The notes under the pieces: model-generated | Database searches by the model: none | The model's input: only the letters and a program-made list of their open reading frames with translations | Told to the model about the DNA's origin: nothing | Source of the DNA: Pirellulales bacterium | GTDB taxonomy: Bacteria > Planctomycetota > Planctomycetia > Pirellulales > JADZDJ01 | Length of the DNA stretch: 51,273 bases | Direction: 5' to 3' | NCBI GenBank assembly: GCA_020851115.1 | Contig: JADZDJ010000164.1 | Coordinates: forward strand, 1-51,273 | Shown here: positions 36,692-44,063 of the stretch, piece by piece | Layout: each line of letters starts with the position of its first letter | How positions within the stretch are numbered: position 1 is the first letter of the stretch | Translations under genes and position numbers: made by a program

Positions 36692-38158
36692 ATGTTTGAA
36701 TCGATTCAACAGGGATTGAACTCCGCCCTGCGCAGCTTGCGTGGCAAAGGCAAGCTGTCGGAAGCGAACATGCGCGAAGGGCTTGAGATGGTGCGGCAAG
36801 CGCTGCTCGAGGCCGATGTCAGTTACGATGTGGTCAAAGAGTTCATCGACCGAGTGAGCGAAGAAGCGGTCGGCGAACGGGTGCTGAATTCACTCGATCC
36901 CACGCAGCAGCTCGTTGGCATCGTTCATCGTGAGCTGGTGAACTTGATAGGGCCGGTCGATCATTCGCTCCATCTGCAACCGGGTGTGACAAAGTTGATG
37001 CTCTGCGGCCTGCAGGGTTCTGGCAAGACGACTACCTGCGGCAAGCTGGGCAAGTTGATTCAACAACGCGGCCGTCGCGTGATGCTCGTGGCAGCCGACT
37101 TGCAGCGTCCGGCGGCAATCGATCAATTGCATGTCATCGGCGAACAGTTGGGCTTGGCCGTATATTCCGAACGAGGCTCGACCGATCCGGTGGCCGTTTG
37201 CCACAACGCAGTGAAGCAGGCTGAGACGGATGGTATTCCGGTCGTGATTCTCGATACTGCCGGACGGCTGCACATTGACGACGAGTTGATGGACCAACTC
37301 AAGCGCGTCGATAAGCGGGTTGAGCCGGACCAGGTTTATCTGGTTGTGGATGGCATGACGGGCCAAGATGCCGTCAACAGCGCCAAGGCGTTCAACGAGG
37401 CGCTCGAGCTAGACGGCGTCATAATGACAAAGCTCGACGGCGATGCTCGCGGGGGCGCAACGCTTTCGGTCAAGCACGTTACCGGCGTGCCGATCAAGTT
37501 CATCGGCACCGGCGAACACCTCGACGCTCTGGAAGAATTTCATCCCGATCGGATGGCGGGACGAATCCTGGGCATGGGAGACGTGCTCACGCTGGTCGAA
37601 CAAGCGCAGCAGAAGTTCGACCAGGAGGAAGTGCGAAAGCAGGAGGAGCAGCTTCGCAAGGGAGAGATCACGCTCGAAACTTTCCGCGACATGATGCGGC
37701 AGGTGAAGCGTCTCGGCCCGCTGCAAAAAGTGATGGGGCTCATTCCCGGCATGGGTGGAATGAGCCAGATGATGGACGGCTTCGACGAGGGTGAGATCAA
37801 TCGGTTTTTCGGCATCATTGACAGTATGACCCCCGACGAACGCCGCAACCCACGATTGATCGACCAGAGTCGTCGCCGACGAATTGCCGCCGGCTGCGGG
37901 GCTGAGCCGCATGTCGTGAATGAACTCGTCAAGCAGTTTGACGGCATGGCGGCGATCATGAAGAAGATGTCCGGCCTGGGTATCCGCGAGCGGATGCGTG
38001 AAATGAAGAACTTGCAACAAGGCGGATTTTTGGATCCAGGCACAAAGTTGCAAAAGCAAAAGGGAGGCACCGGCAAGCGGCTGACGCCAGACGAAAAGCG
38101 GAAATTGAAGAAGCAGCGCGAGAAAGATCTGAGAAAGAGAAAACGAGAAGCGCGATAA
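36692..38158 (+). CDS. ffh: Signal recognition particle protein Ffh
   Basis: This GTPase recognises signal sequences in nascent chains and targets ribosomes to FtsY. The 488-residue protein has the N-domain helices, then the G domain with [44 protein letters not shown] and [11 protein letters not shown]. The methionine-rich M domain follows ([21 protein letters not shown], and [10 protein letters not shown] in place of the usual RRxRIAxGSG). It ends in a very basic tail. It heads a block with rpsP, trmD, rplS and yraN. Confidence 0.95.
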   Translation: MFESIQQGLNSALRSLRGKGKLSEANMREGLEMVRQALLEADVSYDVVKEFIDRVSEEAVGERVLNSLDPTQQLVGIVHRELVNLIGPVDHSLHLQPGVTKLMLCGLQGSGKTTTCGKLGKLIQQRGRRVMLVAADLQRPAAIDQLHVIGEQLGLAVYSERGSTDPVAVCHNAVKQAETDGIPVVILDTAGRLHIDDELMDQLKRVDKRVEPDQVYLVVDGMTGQDAVNSAKAFNEALELDGVIMTKLDGDARGGATLSVKHVTGVPIKFIGTGEHLDALEEFHPDRMAGRILGMGDVLTLVEQAQQKFDQEEVRKQEEQLRKGEITLETFRDMMRQVKRLGPLQKVMGLIPGMGGMSQMMDGFDEGEINRFFGIIDSMTPDERRNPRLIDQSRRRRIAAGCGAEPHVVNELVKQFDGMAAIMKKMSGLGIRERMREMKNLQQGGFLDPGTKLQKQKGGTGKRLTPDEKRKLKKQREKDLRKRKREAR

Positions 38159-38160
38159 TT

Positions 38161-38223
38161 TGCAAACAGATAGAGTCTAGAGGCTAGGATGGGAGAAATT
38201 GCTAGCCCCTGGCCTCTAGCTCA
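38161..38223. repeat. Inverted heptad-repeat arms, ffh-rpsP spacer
   Basis: CTAGAGGCTAGG (38177-38188) pairs with CCTGGCCTCTAG (38208-38219) over 12 positions including one G-U pair. Both sides are made of 7-bp words: the left reads GATAGAG, TCTAGAG and onward from 38170, and the right reads GCTAGCC, CCTGGCC and onward from 38201. It ends about 27 bases before the rpsP GTG. Confidence 0.65.
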
Positions 38224-38249
38224 TAATCCCTGAACTCACGGAGAATCTT

Positions 38250-38681
38250 GTGTCAGTCAAACTTCGCATGAAAATGATGGGGCGGAAGCACCGGGCGTAC
38301 TTCCGCATTTGCGCCACCGATACGAAAGCGCCGCGCGACGGTCGTGTGATTGAAGAGGTAGGCACCTACGATCCGTCGATTCCACTGACCGATGCCCGCT
38401 GCACGCTCGATTTGGAGCGTGTAAAATACTGGCTCGGCGTCGGCGCACAGCCATCGGACCGGGTCAAAGTGTTAATCAAGAAATACGGGCCCGACGGTTC
38501 TCACTTGAAACAGCAGGAAGCAGCCGTCGCCACGCTCAAGGCGCCCAAAGTTGTGCCTGATGCAGGCGCGCCGGCGTTCGTCCCCAAGCCAAAGCAGGAC
38601 GCTGCGGTGGAAGCGCCCCCGGCGGCGGCTTCGGAACCGGGCTTGGAAGCAGCGGCTCCGGCCGAGGCGTCGGCAGAGTAA
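38250..38681 (+). CDS. rpsP: 30S ribosomal protein S16 with long C-terminal tail
   Basis: S16 is a small-subunit assembly protein. The first 80 residues are canonical (SVKLRMKMMGRKHRAYFRI, RDGRVIEEVGTYDP, YWLGVGAQPSDRV). The 143-residue protein then has an extra 55-60 residue tail rich in Ala, Pro, Lys and Glu, ending EAAAPAEASAE, which most S16 proteins lack. CGGAG 6 nt upstream supports GTG 38250. It is followed by trmD, without the KH protein or RimM gene often found between. Confidence 0.95.
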   Translation: MSVKLRMKMMGRKHRAYFRICATDTKAPRDGRVIEEVGTYDPSIPLTDARCTLDLERVKYWLGVGAQPSDRVKVLIKKYGPDGSHLKQQEAAVATLKAPKVVPDAGAPAFVPKPKQDAAVEAPPAAASEPGLEAAAPAEASAE

Positions 38682-38688
38682 GTCGAGT

Positions 38689-38765
38689 AAAATGCAACAT
38701 GCAAAATCGTGAGGAAACCGTAATTCCGGGCGATTCGATTTTGCATTCTGCATTGGTCATGTTGC
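38689..38765. repeat. Inverted heptad-repeat arms, rpsP-trmD spacer
   Basis: ATGCAAAATCG (38699-38709) pairs perfectly with CGATTTTGCAT (38736-38746), and AATGCA/TGCATT extend the stem after a 2x2 internal loop. The left arm is three 7-bp units (AAAATGC, AACATGC, then a third). The right has four from 38738 (ATTTTGC, ATTCTGC, and two more). GCAACATG on the left can alternatively pair with CATGTTGC (38758-38765), which lies 9 bases before the trmD start. Confidence 0.7.
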
Positions 38766-38774
38766 CTTGTTACT

Positions 38775-39470
38775 ATGCGATTCGACATCCTGACCCTGTT
38801 TCCGGAAATTTTTTTCGGCTACGTCGGGCAAAGTGTGTTGAAGTTAGCGATTGATCGGGGGTTGGTGCAGGTCCATTTGCACGATATTCGCAAGTGGGCG
38901 AAGGGAAAACATCGAGTCGTTGACGATCGGCCGTACGGAGGCGGGCCGGGAATGTTGCTCAAGGTCGAGCCGGTCGTCGAGGCGGTTGAAGCGGTACAGC
39001 AGTTGGCCGAGCCGGGGCATTTAGTGATGCTCACGCCGGTGGGCAGAAAACTGACGCAGCCAGTGGTGGAAGAATTAGCCGGTCGCCGGCGGCTGGTTTT
39101 GTTGTGCGGAAGGTACGAAGGGTTCGACGATCGAGTCCGGCAGCTATTACAGCCCGACGAGATTTCCATTGGCGACTACATCACCGGAGGCGGCGAAGTG
39201 CCGGCGATGGTGTTGGTCGAAACGGTGGTTCGGCTTGTGCCGGGCGTTTTAGGGGACCTTGATAGCGCAAAGCTCGACTCCTTCTCGCACGGTAACCGAT
39301 GGTTGGAAGCAGGACATTTTACCCGGCCGAGAGAATATCGAGGCCTAACCGTTCCCGAAGTGCTGCTCAGCGGTGATCATGAAGCGATTGCCAAGTGGCG
39401 GGGAGCGGAAAGCAAGAGGATGACGGAAGAACGGAGACAGGATTTGTTGGATAAACAACGGGCTAATTGA
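38775..39470 (+). CDS. trmD: tRNA (guanine-37-N1)-methyltransferase
   Basis: TrmD methylates G37 of tRNAs reading CNN codons to prevent frameshifting. The 231-residue SPOUT-class enzyme has MRFDILTLFPEIFFGYVGQS, the DDRPYGGGPGMLLKVEP loop, LCGRYEGFDDRV, the SAM-binding knot ISIGDYITGGGEVPAM, and a C-terminal SGDHEAIAKWR. No ribosome binding site is evident, because the preceding bases belong to a repeat arm. It lies between rpsP and rplS. Confidence 0.96.
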   Translation: MRFDILTLFPEIFFGYVGQSVLKLAIDRGLVQVHLHDIRKWAKGKHRVVDDRPYGGGPGMLLKVEPVVEAVEAVQQLAEPGHLVMLTPVGRKLTQPVVEELAGRRRLVLLCGRYEGFDDRVRQLLQPDEISIGDYITGGGEVPAMVLVETVVRLVPGVLGDLDSAKLDSFSHGNRWLEAGHFTRPREYRGLTVPEVLLSGDHEAIAKWRGAESKRMTEERRQDLLDKQRAN

Positions 39471-39651
39471 ACCGCCGAAGCGCGGAGGCGCAACGTGGAA
39501 GTAATTGACGAATGAAATTCAAAACTCGAAAAGTCACATGCTCTGAAGGCATTCCATCATTGGGCCTCGGCATGTTGGAACTTCAATCGTCCGTTATTCG
39601 TATTAGCCCTATTGCAGTCCGCGCTTTGTCTCTACGTCTCCGCCGTTCAAA
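39467..39651. repeat. 185-bp imperfect palindromic element, trmD-rplS spacer
   Basis: The outer arms (39467-39494 and 39624-39651) share TTGAAC and further positions, about 18 of 28. The middle arms GACGAATGAAATTC (39507-39520) and GAACTTCAATCGTC (39578-39591) match at 12 of 14. The inner arms CATGC..GGC (39537-39550) and GCC..GCATG (39564-39574) close the structure. The arms nest in order, so the whole element can fold end to end. The outer arms show 8-bp words. Confidence 0.6.
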
Positions 39652-39696
39652 TAAACGATAATCAACCCTATACACTCACGCGAAAACAGGTAATCC

Positions 39697-40092
39697 ATGA
39701 GTCAACAAATTCTTGAAATCGTCGAACGCAGCTCGCTGAAGGCCGAACCGCCGAAGTTTGCGATCGGCGACACGGTCGACGTTCATACGCGAATTTTGGA
39801 AGGCGAAAAAGAACGCATCCAAATCTTCAACGGCGTGGTCATCGCCCGCAGCGGATCGGGCAGCCGCGAGATGTTCACGGTTCGCCGCATTGTGCAAGGG
39901 GAAGGGGTCGAGCGCAAGTTTCCGTTGCATTCGCCCAAAATCGCCAAGATCGAAGTCAAGCGCAGCGGAGTGGTGCGCCGGGCGAAACTGTACTTCCTCC
40001 GCGATCGTGTCGGTAAGGCCGTGCGATTGCGCCAGCGCCGCGGCGAAAAGGCGACGGTTGTGCCGGGCGAAGAGACCGCAACGGCGACGTAG
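39697..40092 (+). CDS. rplS: 50S ribosomal protein L19
   Basis: L19 sits at the subunit interface. The 131-residue protein has FAIGDTVDVHTRILEGEKERIQ, FNGVVIARSGSGSREMFTVRRI, GEGVERKFPLHSPKI and VVRRAKLYFLRDRVGKAVRL, all standard, with a short extra C-terminal tail. AGG about 6 nt upstream supports the ATG. It is followed by yraN, a common order. Confidence 0.97.
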   Translation: MSQQILEIVERSSLKAEPPKFAIGDTVDVHTRILEGEKERIQIFNGVVIARSGSGSREMFTVRRIVQGEGVERKFPLHSPKIAKIEVKRSGVVRRAKLYFLRDRVGKAVRLRQRRGEKATVVPGEETATAT

Positions 40093-40162
40093 CAGGCGAT
40101 ACGCGGTCGGCTGTAGGCAGAGGAATCCTGCCGCGGTCTTTTACGGAGAGGTAAGATCCGTG

Positions 40163-40573
40163 ATGCGATTGCCTAGGGCGATTTCCGCGTGGTGGGCCAG
40201 AGCGCGAAACCCCAAGCCGCTGGGATATTTGGGCGAGCGGGCGGCAGAGCGGCTGCTCAAACGTAAGGGGTACAAGATCGTCGCTCGCGGACAGCGGCTG
40301 CGCGGAGGCGAACTCGATTTGGTCGCCGTTGATGGGCGGACGGTCGTCTTTGTGGAAGTGAAAACGCGCCGAACGAGCATAGCCGGCACGCCCGCCGAAG
40401 CGGTCGATGCTCGCAAGCAGCAACGGATGACGCGTGCCGCCACGATCTTTCTCAATCGCCATTCGCTGGAGGACTACTCATCGCGCTTCGATGTGGTCGC
40501 TGTCGTCTGGCCTGAGAAGCAGCGTAAACCTAATATGGAACATATCATCCATGCGTTCGAGGCGGCGAGCTAA
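40163..40573 (+). CDS. yraN: YraN family (UPF0102) nuclease-fold protein
   Basis: The 136-residue protein has the family restriction-endonuclease-like core. It shows LGYLGERAAERLLKRKGYKIVAR, then RGGELDLVAVDGRTVVFVEVKTRR with the E/D and ExK residues, and DARKQQRMTRAA. Function is not firmly established; a Holliday-junction or DNA-processing role is often suspected from the fold. GGAGAGG lies 11 nt upstream of ATG 40163; GTG 40160 is an equal option. It is typically found after rplS and rnhB; rnhB is not present here. Confidence 0.88.
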   Translation: MRLPRAISAWWARARNPKPLGYLGERAAERLLKRKGYKIVARGQRLRGGELDLVAVDGRTVVFVEVKTRRTSIAGTPAEAVDARKQQRMTRAATIFLNRHSLEDYSSRFDVVAVVWPEKQRKPNMEHIIHAFEAAS

Positions 40574-40589
40574 ACTTTGGGAGTTCACG

Positions 40590-40733
40590 TTGGGCAAGCG
40601 AAAACAACATCCCACTGCGCGAGCGAGTGATGCGGGAAATACAAAGCGCCATCGAGAAGAAATAGCGCAGGAAGTTGAGATTGGCTGGCATACTCTCACA
40701 CGGACTGACGATGCGCTGACTGAAGTATGCTGA
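40590..40733 (+). CDS. Possible 47-residue small basic protein
   Basis: A frame from TTG 40590, with GGGAG about 6 bases before it, reads LGKRKQHPTARASDAGNTKR at the start and ends with an acidic stretch and WHTLTRTDDALTEVC. I recognise no family. It could be a short downstream cistron of yraN or chance. Confidence 0.2.
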   Translation: MGKRKQHPTARASDAGNTKRHREEIAQEVEIGWHTLTRTDDALTEVC

Positions 40734-40755
40734 TGGTTTTTAGTCCCGTTCAATC

Positions 40756-41130
40756 CTAGGGAACGTCATACGTGGTGATTTCCAGCAGAAAACCATCGGG
40801 ATCGGAAAAGTAGATGGAGTGGGCGATCTCGTGGTCTCGAAACTGAACCGCAATGCCTCGTGCCTGCAACTCCGCTTCTGCCGATCGGAAGTGAGCGTAG
40901 GAGGCAGCTCGTAATGCAAGGTGCCACGCTTGGCCGCTGGCCGATGGCGGCTCGTTTTCCTTTCGTGGAAACAACGCGATAGAGGTCGAGCCTAATTGCA
41001 GAACGATCGGACTACCGGACCACTGGTCGCGAAAGACGTGTTCGAAGCCGAGTGTGTTTACGTACCACTGTTTTGTTGCTTCCGGCGAGAAACATCGCAG
41101 GGCGATGTGATCGATCTGTTCCAGATTCAT
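40756..41130 (-). CDS. VOC superfamily (glyoxalase-like) protein
   Basis: The 124-residue single VOC domain begins MNLEQIDHIALRCFSPEATKQWYVNTLGF and ends DHEIAHSIYFSDPDGFLLEI. It keeps metal-ligand candidates His (DHIAL), His (WHLAL), and Glu (LLEITT). It may be a glyoxalase, fosfomycin-resistance-like or dioxygenase-like protein; sequence alone does not decide. It is encoded about 100 bp upstream of the gltA stop side on the same strand and does not clearly share its function. Confidence 0.8.
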   Translation of the reverse strand: MNLEQIDHIALRCFSPEATKQWYVNTLGFEHVFRDQWSGSPIVLQLGSTSIALFPRKENEPPSASGQAWHLALRAASYAHFRSAEAELQARGIAVQFRDHEIAHSIYFSDPDGFLLEITTYDVP

Positions 41131-41233
41131 CGTGGTTTATGCACGGAGGAAATCGTTGACACGCCGCACCGGCGCAAGAAAAGCATGGCGTTCGAATCGC
41201 CGTCCATCGAATCTCGCGCAGTGCAATGTCCGA

Positions 41234-42523
41234 CTATCCGCGTTGGTCCAGCGACACAAAGTCGCGTTCCAGTTCGCCGACATAGACCTGCCGCGGGCGG
41301 CAGATTTTTTTCGCGGGGTTGAGATGCATCTCCATCCAATGCGCGATCCAGCCGGGCAATCGCCCCATCGCGAATAGCACCGTGAACATGTTGATCGGAA
41401 TTCCCATCGCGCGGTAAATCACGCCGCTGTAGAAATCGACATTCGGATAGAGCTTGCGTTCGATGAAATATTCGTCGCTGAGCGCGGCGGCTTCGAGTTC
41501 TTGGGCAATATCGAAGATTGGGTCGCGAATTTTCAATTTCGCCAGCAGTTTGTCGCACGTTTGTTTGATAATGGTCGCTCGTGGGTCATAGTTCTTGTAA
41601 ACGCGATGGCCAAAACCCATCAGCCGGAATCCCGAATCTTTCTTTTTCGCCAGTTCGACATATTTTTTGACATTTCCGCCATCGGCGCGAATTGCTTCGA
41701 TCATTTCGACGCAGGCTTGGTTCGCTCCGCCGTGCAGCGGCCCCCAAAGAGCACAAATCCCGGCGGACACCGAGGCGAATAAGTTGGCGTCGCTCGAGCC
41801 GACCATCCGCACCGTGCTGGTGCTGCAATTTTGCTCGTGATCGGCGTGAACGATCAGCAGCAGGTTCAGCGCTTTGACGAAATCGGGATCGACCTCATAC
41901 GTTTCGCACGGAACGGCGAACATCAAATGCAAAAAGTTCGAACAAAAGTCGAGATCGTTCCGCGGATACATGAACGGCTGACCGGTCGATTTCTTATAGC
42001 TGTAAGCGGCGATCGTCGGCAGCTTGGCCATCAGTCGGTGGACCGAAATCTCGAGTTGCCGCGGATCGCGCGGATCGAGCGAGTCCTGATAAAACGTCGA
42101 TAGAGCGCCAACCACGCTCGACAGAATTGCCATCGGATGGGCATCACGCGGGAAGCCATCGTAAAACGACTTCATTTCCTCGTGCAACATCGTGTGCCGC
42201 TGCAGCGAATTTCGGAAGTAATCGAGCTGAGGCTTGGTCGGCAATTCGCCGTAGACCAGCAAATAGCTGGTTTCGACAAAATCGCTTTTCTGGGCAAGCT
42301 GCTCGATCGGATAGCCGCGGTAACGCAAGATGCCACGTTCGCCGTCGAGGTAGGTGATTGCACTGGCGGTCGAGCCGGTGTTGACGTACCCTTCATCCAG
42401 GGTAATCATTCCAGTCGCGGCGCGCAGCTTCGAAATATCGATCGCCGTCTCGTGCTCGCTGCCAACGACCAGCGGTAGTTCCGTCTCGCGGTTTTTGTAG
42501 ACTAATTTCGCTGCCTCGCTCAT
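41234..42523 (-). CDS. gltA: Citrate synthase
   Basis: This enzyme condenses oxaloacetate and acetyl-CoA at the entry of the TCA cycle. The 429-residue protein is of the type II hexameric size. It has TLDEGYVNTGSTASAITYLDGE, RGYPIEQLA, the active-site histidines in WGPLHGGANQA and FGHRVYKNYDPRA, and the catalytic aspartate region in the C-terminal part (PNVDFYSGVIY). The ATG at 42523 was chosen because an AGAAAGG sequence precedes it and the 72 extra residues of the longest frame are not family-like. The divergent neighbour is apgM. Confidence 0.95.
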   Translation of the reverse strand: MSEAAKLVYKNRETELPLVVGSEHETAIDISKLRAATGMITLDEGYVNTGSTASAITYLDGERGILRYRGYPIEQLAQKSDFVETSYLLVYGELPTKPQLDYFRNSLQRHTMLHEEMKSFYDGFPRDAHPMAILSSVVGALSTFYQDSLDPRDPRQLEISVHRLMAKLPTIAAYSYKKSTGQPFMYPRNDLDFCSNFLHLMFAVPCETYEVDPDFVKALNLLLIVHADHEQNCSTSTVRMVGSSDANLFASVSAGICALWGPLHGGANQACVEMIEAIRADGGNVKKYVELAKKKDSGFRLMGFGHRVYKNYDPRATIIKQTCDKLLAKLKIRDPIFDIAQELEAAALSDEYFIERKLYPNVDFYSGVIYRAMGIPINMFTVLFAMGRLPGWIAHWMEMHLNPAKKICRPRQVYVGELERDFVSLDQRG

Positions 42524-42762
42524 CGAGCGGCGCCTTTCTCTGCTGGTTTCGAAGCTGCACTCCATTCTACGCTTCGCCGTCGGATACAATCGGCCGCCTT
42601 TGCCGGCGGCGATGAAAACCATTATTTTAACGCAAGACAAGTCGCAGGACAATTCGGCGAAAGATGACGATCCCGCAACCGGACCCGATTGCTTGGAACT
42701 TTTCCAATGCCCTAAAATCGTAGAATTGACGACTTCCAATTTTCTCGTTTATTTTGCCGGCT

Positions 42763-43962
42763 TTGAAATACGCCATCATTATACCTGACGGAGCGGCCGA
42801 CGAGCCACAGGCGGCGCTGGGTGGAAAAACGCCTCTGCAAGCTGCCAACATCCCAGCGATGGACGCGGTTGCCAAGGCAGGCATCGTCGGGCGGTCGAAC
42901 AACGTACCCTCATCGTTGCCGGCCGGGTCCGATGTCGCTTGTCTGAGCTTATTGGGCTACAATCCCTTGGAACATTTCACCGGCCGAGCGCCGCTGGAGG
43001 CCGCGGCCCAGGGGATTGAGCTGGGACCGGACGATTGGGCGATTCGTTGCAATCTGGTGACGGTCCAGAACCAGACGATGCGCGATTTCACTGCCGGACA
43101 TATTTCGACCGACGAAGGAGGGCGACTGCTGGCGTCGGCGCAAGCAATACTCGGCAGCGATTGGCTGCAGTTTCATGCCGGGGTGAGCTATCGCAACTTG
43201 CTAATTCATCGCGGCGCAAAGCATCCAGCCCCCTACTCGCGCGATACTCGCACGACCCCGCCGCACGATTTGACGGACAAGACGGTTCTCGACGATTATC
43301 CGCGAGGACCGGGAAGCGCGGCGTTGACGCAATTGATGTCGGACAGCGCCGGGGTCTTCGAGAATCATCCTGTGAACGTCGCCCGCCGCGCAGCAGGCAA
43401 GTTGCCGGCTACCAATGTTTGGCTGTGGGGCCTGGGAAGCACGCCGAAGTTGACGCCGTTCGAGCAGCTCCATGGAGTCCGCGGCGCGATGATTACCGCG
43501 GTTGATCTGCTGCGCGGCCTTGCCGTGCTTCTCGGCTGGAGCAAGGTTGAAGTGCCAGGTGCAACGGGCTACACCGATACCGACTACGCGGCCAAGGGGC
43601 GGTTTGCGATCGATGCTTTGCCGACGACCGATTTGATTTGCGTTCACGTCGAAGCGACCGACGAAGCGTCGCACGAAGGCGACGTCGCCGCGAAGGTCAA
43701 TGCTCTCGAAGCGATCGACCGGCACATCGTCGCCCCGCTGTACGAGGCGCTCAAGCAACAGGGTGATTACCGGATTTTAATCTCACCCGACCATCCGACG
43801 CCGATACGCTTGAAGACGCATAACCACGGCGCAGTGCCGTTTGCGATGGCGGGGGCGGGAATTCCAGCCGATGCGGCGAAGACGTACGATGAAATCACTG
43901 CCGAGAACTCAATATCGGTTTTTGCAGAGGGCTGGCGGTTGATGGAAAATTTTTTGAGCTGA
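42763..43962 (+). CDS. apgM: Cofactor-independent phosphoglycerate mutase, archaeal type
   Basis: ApgM interconverts 3- and 2-phosphoglycerate in glycolysis using bound metals. The 399-residue protein starts KYAIIIPDGAADEP, has the catalytic serine region NNVPSSLPAGSDVACLSLLGYNP, then GRAPLEAAAQGIEL, DLICVHVEATDEASHEGD and SPDHPTPIRLKTHNHGAVPF, all of the alkaline-phosphatase-fold family. TTG at 42763 aligns with the usual M-K-Y start; TTG 42754 is an alternative and neither has a ribosome binding site. It is followed by lysC after a repeat-bearing spacer. Confidence 0.92.
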   Translation: MKYAIIIPDGAADEPQAALGGKTPLQAANIPAMDAVAKAGIVGRSNNVPSSLPAGSDVACLSLLGYNPLEHFTGRAPLEAAAQGIELGPDDWAIRCNLVTVQNQTMRDFTAGHISTDEGGRLLASAQAILGSDWLQFHAGVSYRNLLIHRGAKHPAPYSRDTRTTPPHDLTDKTVLDDYPRGPGSAALTQLMSDSAGVFENHPVNVARRAAGKLPATNVWLWGLGSTPKLTPFEQLHGVRGAMITAVDLLRGLAVLLGWSKVEVPGATGYTDTDYAAKGRFAIDALPTTDLICVHVEATDEASHEGDVAAKVNALEAIDRHIVAPLYEALKQQGDYRILISPDHPTPIRLKTHNHGAVPFAMAGAGIPADAAKTYDEITAENSISVFAEGWRLMENFLS

Positions 43963-43964
43963 AT

Positions 43965-44063
43965 GTCGATGGTCAGTTGTCCGTCGTTGGTTGCACGACG
44001 TATTAAATGCCACAATTGCCCATCGACGATTCACGAACCACGGACTACTGACCCCTGACACAT
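43965..44063. repeat. Inverted heptad-repeat arms, apgM-lysC spacer
   Basis: The 21-bp arms at 43971-43991 and 44033-44053 match at 18 positions. The left side consists of 7-bp words from 43965 (for example GTCAGTT, GTCCGTC); the right has five to six from 44022 (for example AACCACG, GACTACT). The last word runs into the lysC ATG. GTCGATGG (43965-43972) can alternatively pair with CCATCGAC (44020-44027). Confidence 0.7.
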
